DNA of 64,000 bases from Cellulophaga sp. Hel_I_12. GTDB lineage: Bacteria > Bacteroidota > Bacteroidia > Flavobacteriales > Flavobacteriaceae. Shown here in pieces: positions 46,001 through 55,500 of this stretch. The stretch's first letter is position 1. The number at the start of each line of letters is the position of its first letter. The stretch lies in contig NZ_JUHB01000001.1 of the NCBI RefSeq assembly GCF_000799565.1, positions 1,611,001 to 1,675,000 on the forward strand. Reading direction: 5' to 3'. The notes below the pieces were generated by a model. That model did not search any database. It saw only the letters and a list, made by a program, of their open reading frames with translations, and had not been told where the DNA came from. Position numbers and translations under genes: made by a program.

Positions 46001-48089
46001 AACTCAAGAAATAGCTATTAGCAATCGTATGGATGGCATTGAGAAAAAACATTTAGGTATCCGTTTTACAAACTTTAAACTTCAAAGCCTCTTAAGTATT
46101 TTAAACTCTGATGAAGCATTGGCATCCGGGATCGTAAACGGAACCTTTATTTTGGAAGATAACAATGGTGCTTCGGGCATTATTGCTAATTTCAATATTT
46201 TAGACCTTCAAGCTTTAGAAATTCCCTTAGGAAATTTAAACCTCAACGCAACTTCTAAAAATACGAATAGCTATAATTTTGATTTAGCCTTAAAAGATGC
46301 AGGTATCAATTTAAATTTAAATGGAGATTATACCGCTGCAGCAACAGGGGCAGTTTTAAATTTAGACTTGAATCTTGATAAAATAGAACTCAAAACACTT
46401 GAAAAATTCTCTAAGGGAAGTATTAAAAATACAGAAGGTTTTCTTTCAGGAAACATTGATGTTTCTGGAACAACAAGCGCGCCCGAATATGAAGGAATTA
46501 TTAAATTTAACAGTACTAAATTCACTATTGCTGCTTTAAACACCCCTTTTAAAATCACGGACGAATCACTCAGAATAAATAATAAAGGTTTGTATTTTGA
46601 CACCTTTTCAATGGCTGATGTCAATAATAATACCTTTAGCCTAACAGGGAGTATCACTTCTGAAAATCCTATAAATCCTACTTTTGATATTCAGCTAAAG
46701 GCAGAACAATTTCAAGTTTTGAACTCCACAATCGAAGATAATAGCTTATTTTATGGGCAAGCTAGTTTTGATGCTGATATGAGCCTAAAAGGCAATCTAA
46801 AGCTGCCCAAAGTAGCTGGAAAATTGCGTGTTCGAAAAATAACTGATGTAACCTATGTTATTCCTGAGTCGCAATTAGATGTACAGGAACGAGATGGAGT
46901 AGTTATTTTCGTGAACCGCGAGAATCCCGATAATATTCTGACCCGTAACGATGAGCAAGAAAAACTACCCTTTTTTAGAGGTTTTGATGTAAAAACTATT
47001 TTAGAAATAGCCGACGACGCAAAATTTAATGTGATTATCGATGAAAAAACAGGAGATAATCTGGCTGTTTCAGGGGATGCAAGTCTTAACTTAAGCATAG
47101 AACCGAACGGAAGAGTAAATCTCAGCGGTAGGTATGAATTAAATTCTGGTCACTATGAAACAAATTTGTACAATTTAGTCAGTCGTAGATTTGAAATTAA
47201 CCCAGGAAGTACAATCACCTGGCAAGGAAATCCTCAGGATGCAAAACTAGATGTAACAGCAGTGTACAAGGTAGAAACCTCGGCATCGCCCTTAATGTCA
47301 AGCCTTACTTCAGGGCAAGATATTAGTCAAACAAGAAAATACCAACAAGTACTGCCTTTTGTCGTGTATTTGAATGTAGATGGGGAATTACTGGAGCCGC
47401 AATTATCTTTTGGACTAGATATGCCTAGAGATGAACAAGGTGCGCTGGGAGGTGCCGTTTATGGCCGAGTGCAACAACTCAACCAACAAGAAGATGAGTT
47501 GAACCGACAGGTTTTTTCTCTTTTAGCCTTGAATCGTTTTTTTCCTGATACAGGGAGTGATGGAAGTAGCGGGGGAACCGCAGCCATTGCTCGGGATAAT
47601 GTAAATAGAGTATTATCAGATCAATTGAATGTGTTTTCTAGCGAAATACTCGGCAACTCTGGGTTTGATCTCGATTTTGACCTCGATAGCTTTACCGATT
47701 ATCAGGGAGAAAACCCACAAGACAGGACACAATTAAATATAAATGCCAAGCAGAAATTATTTAACGACCGACTTATTGTTTCCGCAGGAAGCGCTGTTGA
47801 TGTAGAAGGAAGTGCGCAAGCCGGACAAGAACCCACACCAATTATTGGCAATGTAAACCTTGAATATTTATTGACAAAAGATGGCAGATACCGACTCAGG
47901 GGCTTTAGAAAAAATGAATATGAAAATATCATTGACGGACAATTGATTGTGACCGGTGTGGCCCTTATTTTTAATCGAGAATTCAATAAATTTAGCCAGT
48001 TATTTAATCCTTTAAAGGATGAAAACAATAAAATCAAAAACGAAGACGAAGACAAAGACAAAGACGAAGACGAAGACAAAGACAAGTAA
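43080..48089 (+). CDS. tamB: TamB-like envelope protein
   Basis: Very large AsmA/TamB-type protein of 1669 aa, anchored in the inner membrane by one helix (about residues 14-33) and crossing the periplasm as a long beta-sheet groove. Such proteins carry phospholipid or help outer-membrane protein assembly. N-terminal TamB features follow the helix (GQSIIVAKATRFVANKTGTKVEI). The C-terminal DUF490 domain is recognisable from about residue 1240 (GKLRVRKITDVTYVIPESQ), with SAGSAVDVEGSAQAGQ near the end. The last 16 residues are a run of Asp, Glu and Lys encoded by a GAC/GAA/AAA repeat. It forms an operon with tamL, 59 bp downstream. Confidence 0.93.
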   Translation: MQKKKSNYRFLRRILRLIVVLILLIFGLLLFIRSPWGQSIIVAKATRFVANKTGTKVEIKKLFITFSGNAFIEGLYLEDKKGDTLIYSKSLEANIPIAPILFQNSIAIKSLNWDGLQANISRDEGSEDYNFSFLIDAFASTDTTTTDTTTQIEPIKIDIGTLDFTNFKIDFRDEFAGLFAKLNLETLLLSFDKIDLNAMAFEVDKIILSNTNINYSQTKPSLSDETTTATLPYIKINDLKFKNVNAIYESQLDGFGANIFLNEFQLKLPKADLAKNSFHSSALKLKNSSIALKQRSVNLKDSTSRVATTNFEWPEFFIKAEDIDVENNTISYVQNENSDLKNEFNPENLKFENFNLKLKKLNYEPEKANVDLQKLSFREQSGFQLQNFSIDANLNNTSASVVKLNVLTNRSSLNGILNLSYSSLSNLLKQTKNSRIKAELSDFKIDLTDALYFKPELRNNTNFIKASHETISGNLKAEGTLQQLNIADFKLLWGENTSLLAKGSLKNLTDTATLEFDFNNIEARTNSATILRFIPQDSLGISIPPTLFLSAKAQGKLNDITADAFLKTSEGTINLTGNFKNSSTIEFKGNLAVDSLQLGKILNNEQLGILDFTLDFDGKGSSLNSLNGKLKAEFEQLTFNDYDFSNLEVDGTIVDGKGAINADFKDENLNLRSKATIVLDPLTTAIKLKVNLIGADLLRLGFSEEDIKIAVELEADLKNSPENFNLDAQVFNGVAVYENQQYRLSTIDISSKINEFTTEARIESDFLKGNLKANASPSALTKALTKQFKNYFSDSLPQISQTDSVQLNFKLSLLPDPIITKVFFKEIKQLDSIYVQADFDAQTKKLNAKLQIPTANYNGVTLDSLAVDIVGDAENLKFSAGFEKINAYPVMIKKTALTGVLEDKKLQLNFKANNEKELLVRISSEVTMKNDMLKFYVNPSNLVLNAKKWMLPETNEISVLDGDLNFKDFILNRETQEIAISNRMDGIEKKHLGIRFTNFKLQSLLSILNSDEALASGIVNGTFILEDNNGASGIIANFNILDLQALEIPLGNLNLNATSKNTNSYNFDLALKDAGINLNLNGDYTAAATGAVLNLDLNLDKIELKTLEKFSKGSIKNTEGFLSGNIDVSGTTSAPEYEGIIKFNSTKFTIAALNTPFKITDESLRINNKGLYFDTFSMADVNNNTFSLTGSITSENPINPTFDIQLKAEQFQVLNSTIEDNSLFYGQASFDADMSLKGNLKLPKVAGKLRVRKITDVTYVIPESQLDVQERDGVVIFVNRENPDNILTRNDEQEKLPFFRGFDVKTILEIADDAKFNVIIDEKTGDNLAVSGDASLNLSIEPNGRVNLSGRYELNSGHYETNLYNLVSRRFEINPGSTITWQGNPQDAKLDVTAVYKVETSASPLMSSLTSGQDISQTRKYQQVLPFVVYLNVDGELLEPQLSFGLDMPRDEQGALGGAVYGRVQQLNQQEDELNRQVFSLLALNRFFPDTGSDGSSGGTAAIARDNVNRVLSDQLNVFSSEILGNSGFDLDFDLDSFTDYQGENPQDRTQLNINAKQKLFNDRLIVSAGSAVDVEGSAQAGQEPTPIIGNVNLEYLLTKDGRYRLRGFRKNEYENIIDGQLIVTGVALIFNREFNKFSQLFNPLKDENNKIKNEDEDKDKDEDEDKDK
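48040..48086 (+). repeat. Low-complexity Asp/Glu/Lys repeat at the tamB 3' end
   Basis: GAC, GAA and AAA codons alternate to give an acidic, lysine-containing tail of about 16 residues up to the stop codon. Confidence 0.85.
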
Positions 48090-48148
48090 AAATATATTCA
48101 GCATAAACAGATGACCACCTCCGTGGGAATTAGGAAAGAAAATAAGCC

Positions 48149-50467
48149 TTGAAGCAAACAAAAACATACCCGCAAATTATCGTCATTTTACTCCTTATGA
48201 TGCTACAATCCTGTAGCCTTAGTAAATTTATTCCCGAGGATGAAATGCTATATACTGGAGCAGCAGTAGCCATCGTAGCAAATGATAGTCTAGAACTATC
48301 AAAAAATATGGAAAGTGAATTAGAAAATTTACTTACACCAGAACCCAATACCAGCTTTTTAGGAATGCGATTAGGACTGTATTATCATTACAAAGCACAA
48401 AAGAAAAATCCTGGATTCATCAATAAATGGTTGAATAAAAAAATTGGTGAAGCACCTGTTTACTTATCTCAAGTAAATACACAGCGCGTTGAAACACTTA
48501 TTTTAAACAGGTTAGATAATAACGGTTTTTTCTACAGTAAGGTCAGCTCAGAAATTGCAACTAAAAAAAAGTTTGCCCAAATAAATTATAACACAACACC
48601 CACAGCGCCCTATGTGCTTAATGAGCTTAAACTAGATACCATTGCGGCTCCGCTTTACAGCGAAATAGCTGAAATACTAAAAAATACAGCATTAAAGGCA
48701 GGAACTAGATTTAATCTTGATGCCATGAAATTTGAGCGAGAACGTATTGACCATACATTAAAGCAAAAAGGATATTATAATTTTAATCCAGATTTTTTAA
48801 TTTTTGAAGCAGACACCAATCGCTATAAAGAAAAAAAGTTTGATTTATTTTTGCGGCTAAAAAAAGGAACACCAAAAAAATCTATAATACCTTACATCAT
48901 AGATTCTATAACAGTGTACCCGAACTACGCTATTGAAAGTGACACCTTGACCCCTAAGAATAACAAGACTGTTGTGAATGATATTCACTTTATACAAAAA
49001 GAACGGTATTTTAAACCCGATGTATTAGAAGCCTACATTTTATTGGAAAAAGGACAAAAATATAATCCAGAAACTGCTCGTTTAACCAGTAATAGACTTT
49101 CGGCATTAGGAAATTACAAGTTCGTCAACTTACGTTTTAATGAAAAAGATACTACCGCCGTGGACTTGGAAGGAAGGCTATCTGCGGATTTGTTTTTATC
49201 ACCACTTACCAAAAGGGCATTACGAGCAGAACTTCAAGCGGTAACAAAATCTAATGGTTTTGCCGGCCCTGGAATTGCGGCTAGCTATACCAATAGAAAT
49301 GTTTTTAACGGAGGAGAACGCATCAGTATTTCTGCAAATTTTGCCTATGAAACACAAATTGCAAACAGCAGTGCAGGCTTAAGTAGTACCGCCTTGGGTT
49401 TAAAAACAGATCTGATTTTACCAAGATTAATCCCATTTTCACCTAAAAGATTCAAATATGCTGTGCCCAGCACCAAAATAAGTTTAGGAGCTGACTTACT
49501 CCAGAGAAGCAAATTATATACCTTAGCTTCCTTTAATACCTCGTTTGGGTATGAATGGAAAGCGAATAAATACGTTTTTCATGACTTAAACCCTATCCGA
49601 ATTACCTATGTAAACCTTTCGAATACCACCGATGAATTTGATGCCATATTAGAGAAAAATTCGTTTTTATCCAACAGTTTTGAGCAACAATTTATTGCAG
49701 GCTTGAACTATACTTTTTCTTATAATGAACTTGCCGATAAAAGAAAAAATAATCCTATTTATGTTGCTACCAGTATAGATCTTGCAGGAAACACATTGAG
49801 TTTATTAAGTGGTGGGAAAAAGAAGGTTTTAGGCTTAGAATATGCTCAATACAGCAAAGCAGATGTTGATTTTAGGTACTATTTTAAAACAGGAAAAGAA
49901 CAAACACTTATTTCAAGAATTTATGCCGGCTGGGGAATCCCTTACGGAAACTCTAGTACGCTGCCTTTTGTAAAGCAGTTTTTTTCAGGCGGGCCCTATA
50001 GCGTTAGAGCATTTCAAATTCGATCGCTAGGACCGGGAACTTTTAGCTCCGAAACGAGTCCAAATACCACTACATTTTTTGATCAATCCGCAAATTTAAA
50101 ACTAGAAGCTAATGTAGAATATAGATTCCCCATATGGTCTTATTTTAAAGGGGCACTATTTGCCGACGCCGGTAATATTTGGTTAACCAACGAAATACCC
50201 ATAGCTACCGATGCTTCTGCAGAAAGCATAGCCTTTACTAATGAATTTACAGAGAAAGGAAAATTTGGTACTGATTGGGTAAAAGAATTGGGTATTGGTG
50301 TAGGTTTTGGATTAAGGGTAGATGTACAAAGTTTTGTCATCCGATTTGATTTAGCGTCTCCATTACAAGTCCCCTATTTTGAAGAAGGCGATAGGCTAAG
50401 AACTCCTTTTTTCGGCGGTGGAGCTAATAATCTTATCTTTAATTTTGCGATTGGCTATCCCTTTTAA
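48149..50467 (+). CDS. tamL: TamL, lipoprotein TamA/BamA-type outer-membrane barrel
   Basis: Omp85-type barrel partner of TamB. The start is TTG at 48149, the only codon that gives the complete signal (MKQTKTYPQIIVILLLMMLQSC); the cysteine marks it as a lipoprotein, a feature of Bacteroidota TamL rather than proteobacterial TamA. POTRA-type domains occupy about residues 25-340, the 16-strand barrel the rest. The barrel end has FFSGGPYSVRAFQIRSLGPG, like the conserved VRGF/Y strand-6 loop, and FEEGDRLRTPFFGG. 772 aa. Confidence 0.9.
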   Translation: MKQTKTYPQIIVILLLMMLQSCSLSKFIPEDEMLYTGAAVAIVANDSLELSKNMESELENLLTPEPNTSFLGMRLGLYYHYKAQKKNPGFINKWLNKKIGEAPVYLSQVNTQRVETLILNRLDNNGFFYSKVSSEIATKKKFAQINYNTTPTAPYVLNELKLDTIAAPLYSEIAEILKNTALKAGTRFNLDAMKFERERIDHTLKQKGYYNFNPDFLIFEADTNRYKEKKFDLFLRLKKGTPKKSIIPYIIDSITVYPNYAIESDTLTPKNNKTVVNDIHFIQKERYFKPDVLEAYILLEKGQKYNPETARLTSNRLSALGNYKFVNLRFNEKDTTAVDLEGRLSADLFLSPLTKRALRAELQAVTKSNGFAGPGIAASYTNRNVFNGGERISISANFAYETQIANSSAGLSSTALGLKTDLILPRLIPFSPKRFKYAVPSTKISLGADLLQRSKLYTLASFNTSFGYEWKANKYVFHDLNPIRITYVNLSNTTDEFDAILEKNSFLSNSFEQQFIAGLNYTFSYNELADKRKNNPIYVATSIDLAGNTLSLLSGGKKKVLGLEYAQYSKADVDFRYYFKTGKEQTLISRIYAGWGIPYGNSSTLPFVKQFFSGGPYSVRAFQIRSLGPGTFSSETSPNTTTFFDQSANLKLEANVEYRFPIWSYFKGALFADAGNIWLTNEIPIATDASAESIAFTNEFTEKGKFGTDWVKELGIGVGFGLRVDVQSFVIRFDLASPLQVPYFEEGDRLRTPFFGGGANNLIFNFAIGYPF

Positions 50468-50685
50468 AAAACTTTAATAGCTTACATTTCTATAAAATTG
50501 AACCGCTATGCCTTTTTTACCTTTGAGCCTATGAAGATCATTGCAAAGTACAGGTGATAAACCTGTAGGCTTGGTCTATGCACATGATATACCAACGCAC
50601 AATTTCGTTCTATCATGAATGCCACAACTTTTGTACAAATACCTAAAATTAGCAGTAGGAAGAATTGTTGTACTGATGAAAATAC

Positions 50686-50714
50686 AAAAAGCCTTTCAAT
50701 TTCTTGAAAGGCTT
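50686..50714 (-). terminator. Terminator after tRNA-Val
   Basis: 11-bp stem (50689-50699 with 50704-50714), four-base loop, followed on the minus strand by five T. It lies 13 bp past the tRNA 3' end. Confidence 0.85.
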
Positions 50715-50727
50715 GTCTTTGTTACTG

Positions 50728-50802
50728 TGGGCCCTGTAGGATTCGAACCTACGACCCCCTGCTTGTAAGGCAGGTGCTCTAAACCAACTGAGCTAAGAGC
50801 CC
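50728..50802 (-). tRNA. tRNA-Val (anticodon TAC)
   Basis: On the minus strand the 75 bases fold as a cloverleaf. The acceptor stem pairs GGGCTCT with AGGGCCC, including one G-U, and has discriminator A. The anticodon stem-loop is CCTGC-CTTACAA-GCAGG, giving anticodon TAC. The T arm is GTAGG-TTCGAAT-CCTAC. The terminal CCA is not encoded. It is followed at once by a terminator. Confidence 0.95.
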
Positions 50803-50882
50803 GATTTGCTCATCGTTGTTTGATTAAGCGAGTGCAAATATAGAATAGTTTTTGATATTGCAAAAGAAAAAAATAATAAATT

Positions 50883-52100
50883 TTAAACAACTTCTGCAAC
50901 CACAAAGGTACTGCCTCCAATATAAATAAAATCATTTTGTTTTGCATTTTCTAAAGCTGCTTCAAATGCTTTATTTACAGTGCTATAGGAATCACCAAAT
51001 AGACCAAACACTTCAAATTTATCTTTTAAAATTTCCACCTCCAAACCTCTTTCAATGGCGGGTTTACAAAAATAATATTTTGCATTTTTTGGAAATAGCG
51101 GCGCAATAGCCTTCAAATCTTTGTCTTTTACAAAACCCAGCACCAAGTGTAAAGCATCAAAGCTTTGTTTTTGCACTTGTTGCATGACCAGCTTGAGTCC
51201 TTCTGCATTGTGTGCTGTGTCGCAAACAACTTTTGGATGTTCAGAAAGTATTTGCCATCGACCCAGTAAGCCCGTATTTGCAATGACATTTAAGAATCCG
51301 TTCTTAAGGTTTTCTTCGCTTACTTGATACCCTTTTAAAACTTTAAATACTCCTAAAACTCCTTTATTATTCTTGGCTTGATAGTCCCCTAACAATGCGC
51401 TTGGGTATTGCGCTATCCCAGAGAACTCTTCATCGGCAAATAAAATTTCCGCATGATGCTGTAGGGCTACCTTTTTAAAAACTTCCCGTGTTTCGGGCTG
51501 TGTTTCACTAATCACCACGGGGCAATTTGGCTTTATAATTCCTGCTTTCTCAAAAGCGATTTTTTCAAGGGTGTCACCAAGAATATCGACATGATCAAAA
51601 CCAATATTCGTAATCAATGAAACTTCTGGAGTAATAATATTGGTTGAATCTAAACGCCCCCCCAAACCAACTTCTATTACAGCTATATCGACTTTTTTTG
51701 ATGCAAAATAATCGAATGCCATACCAACGGTCATCTCAAAAAAAGAAAGTTTATTTTTTTGAAGGTACTCTAAGTTCGTTTCAATAAAATCGACCACCTT
51801 TTGTTTGGGAATTACTTTCCCATTAATTTTAATACGCTCTCTAAAATCTTTTAAATGTGGGGAAGTATACAAGCCAACGGAATAGCCTGCCTCTTGTAAA
51901 ATAGAAGCTATCAAATGGCTGCTAGAACCTTTTCCATTGGTTCCTGCCACATGTATGGTTTTGATTTTCTTTTCAGGGTGATGAAGGTGTGCAACAAAAG
52001 ATACAATGGCTTCTAACTTACCAGAATGCGCAGAGACGCCTTTATGCTGGTACATGGGAAGCTGGGCAAACATCCAGCTTAAAACCTCTGTATACGTCAT
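50883..52100 (-). CDS. folC: Folylpolyglutamate synthase / dihydrofolate synthase
   Basis: Mur-ligase-type enzyme of 405 aa that adds glutamate to folates. The ATP loop is HVAGTNGKGSSSH at about residues 49-61, followed by SPHLKDFRERI and FEMTVGMAFDYFA. The Mur-ligase middle domain (EVGLGGRLDSTNII) and the C-terminal domain (DTAHNAEGLK) are intact. It starts three bases after the tonB stop and is the end of the exbBD-tonB-folC run. Confidence 0.93.
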   Translation of the reverse strand: MTYTEVLSWMFAQLPMYQHKGVSAHSGKLEAIVSFVAHLHHPEKKIKTIHVAGTNGKGSSSHLIASILQEAGYSVGLYTSPHLKDFRERIKINGKVIPKQKVVDFIETNLEYLQKNKLSFFEMTVGMAFDYFASKKVDIAVIEVGLGGRLDSTNIITPEVSLITNIGFDHVDILGDTLEKIAFEKAGIIKPNCPVVISETQPETREVFKKVALQHHAEILFADEEFSGIAQYPSALLGDYQAKNNKGVLGVFKVLKGYQVSEENLKNGFLNVIANTGLLGRWQILSEHPKVVCDTAHNAEGLKLVMQQVQKQSFDALHLVLGFVKDKDLKAIAPLFPKNAKYYFCKPAIERGLEVEILKDKFEVFGLFGDSYSTVNKAFEAALENAKQNDFIYIGGSTFVVAEVV

Positions 52101-52103
52101 GGA

Positions 52104-52994
52104 TTACTCTCGTAATTTAAAATTGATGACGACAAAACCTACTTGTTGGCTAGGGGCGTTGGCATCTGGCTTCCAAGTATGTGAACGTGCGGTAAGCTCT
52201 GCGGGTTTCATTAAACAAGGGTTCGTATTGGTAGTTCCCTTTACTCCGGGTGTAGCACTAATCACTTTACCAGACCTATCAACAACAATTTTAACGACAA
52301 CTCTACCCTCTTCATTACAATCTTGTTGCACAGAACTGTTCCCAACTAAACTTCTGCCATTTAATCCATAACCGCCAGTACCTCCATTACCAGAACCTGG
52401 GGCTCCGTAATAACTCGTTGCATAAGGATCTCCATTAGGGTTTCCTTTGTCACCGGCTTGGGTATCTGTACCTTCGCTTCCACTTGCGGAACCGTCAGAC
52501 TTATTCAGGCCACCCATGAGTTCGTCTAACTTTCGCTTCTTAGCGTCTTGCTCTTTTTGTGCCTTTTCTTGTGCTTCTTTTTTCTCCAATTCAATTCGAT
52601 CAGCTTCCGCTTGTGCTGCTTTCGCAACAGCATCTGCCTTACGTTTCGCCTCCTTTTGTTGCTTGATTACAATCGATTCTTCACTCTCTTGGGTAAGTAC
52701 TTTTTCAGAGGCCTGTTCTTTAGCTGAAACTTCTTTGGGTACCATCTCTTCTACTTTTTCTTGCTGACTTGGTGGCGTTATGGGTTTGTCTAAAGGTTCT
52801 GATTTTATTTTCTCTTTGGGCTGTACGTCTCCACTACCAAATTCGGTTGTACCAAAATTGATGGCAATTCCTTTTTCAATAGGCGGGTCTAAATAGCTTA
52901 ATCCTATATAAAAAAGCAAAACAAGTAATACACTTAACAAAATAGAGGTAAGTGTAAATGATTTTTTCTTATGTTTTGTGTCTAGTAATGGCAT
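52104..52994 (-). CDS. TonB-like energy transducer
   Basis: Links the inner-membrane ExbB/ExbD motor to outer-membrane receptors. After one transmembrane helix (about 13-33) comes a Pro/Lys/Glu-rich and then Ala/Lys/Glu coiled-coil spacer (about 65-155), a Gly/Ser/Asn-rich stretch, and a C-terminal TonB-like domain (GRVVVKIVVDRSGKVISA to the end, VGFVVINFKLRE). 296 aa. A cysteine pair in the C-terminal domain (QQDCNEEG, TNPCLMKP) could form a disulphide. Its start overlaps the exbD stop by one base. Confidence 0.88.
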   Translation of the reverse strand: MPLLDTKHKKKSFTLTSILLSVLLVLLFYIGLSYLDPPIEKGIAINFGTTEFGSGDVQPKEKIKSEPLDKPITPPSQQEKVEEMVPKEVSAKEQASEKVLTQESEESIVIKQQKEAKRKADAVAKAAQAEADRIELEKKEAQEKAQKEQDAKKRKLDELMGGLNKSDGSASGSEGTDTQAGDKGNPNGDPYATSYYGAPGSGNGGTGGYGLNGRSLVGNSSVQQDCNEEGRVVVKIVVDRSGKVISATPGVKGTTNTNPCLMKPAELTARSHTWKPDANAPSQQVGFVVINFKLRE

Positions 52995-53380
52995 TATTTT
53001 GGGCGCACTGCCAAAATTACCTTGTAATTATTCTTATTTGCAATATCCATAACGTTCACAGCTTCTCTAATCGCAACGCTTTCTTCTGCTCTAAGAATTA
53101 TAGTAGGGTCCTCTTGTCCTTTTAATGCTTTTTTTAGTTCAATTTCAATATATTCTCCGTTTATTCTCTGATTATTCACAAAGTACTGTAAATCTTTATC
53201 AATACTGACAGAAACATTCTGTGTGTTCGTTGACTTGCCTTTTGCTTTCGGCAACAGTAAATCTAATGCGTTTGGTGAGTTAGAAGTCAACATAAAGAAG
53301 ACCAATAACAAAAAAACGATATCTGTCATCGACGACATGCTGAAATCTGGACTTACTTTATTTCTACCTTTTAGTTTCAT
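52994..53380 (-). CDS. exbD: ExbD/TolR family biopolymer transport protein
   Basis: 128 aa. One transmembrane helix near the N-terminus (SSMTDIVFLLLVFFMLTS) with the essential proton-path Asp (in MTDIVF), then a small periplasmic domain. It belongs to the TonB motor with ExbB, 30 bases upstream. Confidence 0.92.
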   Translation of the reverse strand: MKLKGRNKVSPDFSMSSMTDIVFLLLVFFMLTSNSPNALDLLLPKAKGKSTNTQNVSVSIDKDLQYFVNNQRINGEYIEIELKKALKGQEDPTIILRAEESVAIREAVNVMDIANKNNYKVILAVRPK

Positions 53381-53410
53381 CTTATTTTTATTTTGTACGT
53401 TTCGATGAAA

Positions 53411-54103
53411 TTAAAGTGGTTCATTCAACAAGTCTAAGAAATCAACCGCATTCGCTTCCATTTTATGCACTACTTTATCGGTTCTATTCACTAGATGATT
53501 ATAGCCAATATACGCAATAATCCCGACAATTAAACCTGCAACCGTTGTGGTCATCGCTGTATAAATACCCGATGCCAAGGAACCCATTTCTGCTTGTCCG
53601 CCACTTGATGCCATCTGATGAAAAGCTAAAATCATACCAATTACAGTTCCTAAGAAACCAATCATTGGCGCTGCTCCGGCCACCGTAGCTAAAACACTTA
53701 CGTTCTTTTCTAATTTGTATACTTCTAAGGTACCCGCATTTTCAATGGCGGTGTTAATATCATCCAAAGGTTTTCCTATACGTGAAATTCCTTTTTCTGT
53801 TAAACGAGCAACAGGAGAATCTGTTTGTGCGCACAATAGTTTTGCCGCTTCCAATTTTCCGTTCGATACATGGTCTCGAATCTGATTCATAAAGTTTTTA
53901 TCAATCTTAGAGGCCGCCTTAATGGCAAACAAACGTTCAAAATAAATATATAATGCCACAAAAAGCATTACAAATAAAACAGAGATAATAATGATACTTC
54001 CCATACCACCACCGACAATCAAATCGATTATAGATAAAGTTTTCTCTTCAGCAATAGGTTCTCCAATTTGAGCTTCATTCACAAGGTCTTGAAACAATGA
54101 CAT
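53411..54103 (-). CDS. exbB: ExbB/TolQ family proton channel protein
   Basis: MotA/TolQ/ExbB family, 230 aa, three transmembrane segments (about residues 33-55, 135-160 and 178-200). The conserved TM2-TM3 region is GAAPMIGFLGTVIGMILAF and the following SLASGIYTAMTTTVAGLIVG. Forms the proton-driven motor with ExbD and TonB. Preceded by 49 bp after the NhaD gene. Confidence 0.92.
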   Translation of the reverse strand: MSLFQDLVNEAQIGEPIAEEKTLSIIDLIVGGGMGSIIIISVLFVMLFVALYIYFERLFAIKAASKIDKNFMNQIRDHVSNGKLEAAKLLCAQTDSPVARLTEKGISRIGKPLDDINTAIENAGTLEVYKLEKNVSVLATVAGAAPMIGFLGTVIGMILAFHQMASSGGQAEMGSLASGIYTAMTTTVAGLIVGIIAYIGYNHLVNRTDKVVHKMEANAVDFLDLLNEPL

Positions 54104-54152
54104 ACACTAATTATATTTAAGTTGTGTTTATAACGGTATTTTATCGATTAAA

Positions 54153-55487
54153 TTATACGTTCAAGACAAAATCTCGCATCAAAATAAAAACACCTGCTCC
54201 AGCAACAAAACCAATCAAGGCTAACCAAGCAATATTCTTTAAATACCAAAAGAAATCTATTTTCTCCATACCCATAGCAACCACTCCAGCAGCTGAGCCA
54301 ATAATTAACATACTGCCCCCTGTTCCTGCAGAATAAGCGATAAAATGCCATAATGGATTGTCCATGTTTTCGGAGAACATTCCCATACTGGCAGCAACCA
54401 AGGGTACGTTATCTATCACGGCCGAGCCAATACCAAAAAGCATAACTACAATGTCGGTATTCGGAATCGCCTCGTTTAAACTACCTGCTGCATGAAATAA
54501 AATACCCAATGATTCTAAAGCCGCAACGGCTAGTAAGATTCCTAAGAAGAATAATATGCTTGGTAATTCAATTTTTGACAAAGAATGATGTACAGGACTG
54601 TGATGACCAGCAGCCTCTCCTTCTCCTCCATCTAAAGTGGTAATATTAAATTTAGATTTACTAAATATCTCCGCAAAAGTAGCTACAACAGCTAGGGATA
54701 GCATCATGCCTACATAAGGAGGTAAATGTGTTACCGTCTTAAAAAGAGGCACAAAAACAATAGCTCCCAGTCCTAAATACAACATCGTTGAACCATATTT
54801 TGATTTCACCACTTCTTCTTCAAGGCTACCATCAATCTGACCTTGAAAAACTTTAAATCTACTGGCCACAAGTACTGGAACAACCATACAAACAATAGAC
54901 GGTATTAACACATGTTCAATAAGCTGTAAGGCAGAAACTTTATTGGCTATCCATAGCATGGTCGTGGTAACATCTCCAATCGGCGACCAGGCACCGCCTG
55001 CATTTGCTGCAACAATAATAATACCCGCAAACCATAAGCGTGTCTCGCGTTCTTTAATTACTTTTTGCAAAATGGTTATTAAAACAATCGTGGCTGTTAA
55101 ATTATCTATGATAGCAGATAATATAAATGCTAAAATTGAAAATAACCAAAGTAATTTTCTTTTACTTTTAGTTTTTATAAACCCCTTAATAGTTGCAAAA
55201 CCATCGAAGTAATCTATTATTTCTACAATAGTCATGGCACCCAGCAGGAAAAATAGAATTTCAGCTGTTTTCCCAAGATGATGTAGTAGAATTTCATCAA
55301 TGTGCGAGGGCTCCAATTCCCTTAATTCAGTATTCACCTCAAAAACTGGCATATGAGCCAATGCAATAATCGCCCATAACAAAGCCATCATAGCTAATGC
55401 AGGAATAAGTTTGTCTATTTTAAGATTATGTTCTAAGGTTATAGCTAGGTATCCTAAAACAAATACAATTACAATAATGGTTTCCAT
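54153..55487 (-). CDS. nhaD: NhaD-type Na+/H+ antiporter
   Basis: Sodium/proton exchanger of 444 aa and about 12 transmembrane segments, of the NhaD/ArsB-like ion transporter superfamily. The region NLTATIVLITILQ and the AGGAWSPIGDVTTTMLWI motif, with TTTMLW, are those expected of NhaD proteins. The C-terminal half repeats the fold, with GIGSAVIDNVPLVAASMGM. Expels Na+ in exchange for protons. It lies 13 bases after glutamate dehydrogenase and probably belongs to that transcript. Confidence 0.9.
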   Translation of the reverse strand: METIIVIVFVLGYLAITLEHNLKIDKLIPALAMMALLWAIIALAHMPVFEVNTELRELEPSHIDEILLHHLGKTAEILFFLLGAMTIVEIIDYFDGFATIKGFIKTKSKRKLLWLFSILAFILSAIIDNLTATIVLITILQKVIKERETRLWFAGIIIVAANAGGAWSPIGDVTTTMLWIANKVSALQLIEHVLIPSIVCMVVPVLVASRFKVFQGQIDGSLEEEVVKSKYGSTMLYLGLGAIVFVPLFKTVTHLPPYVGMMLSLAVVATFAEIFSKSKFNITTLDGGEGEAAGHHSPVHHSLSKIELPSILFFLGILLAVAALESLGILFHAAGSLNEAIPNTDIVVMLFGIGSAVIDNVPLVAASMGMFSENMDNPLWHFIAYSAGTGGSMLIIGSAAGVVAMGMEKIDFFWYLKNIAWLALIGFVAGAGVFILMRDFVLNV

Positions 55488-55500
55488 AGAGTGATTAAAT

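Noticed and set aside
47702..48085. Antisense Ser/Leu-rich open frame at the tamB end
   Set aside because: It mirrors the acidic repeat tail; there is no start context or homology.
54148..54351. Minus-strand open frame inside nhaD
   Set aside because: It is another frame of the same strand fully within the antiporter gene.
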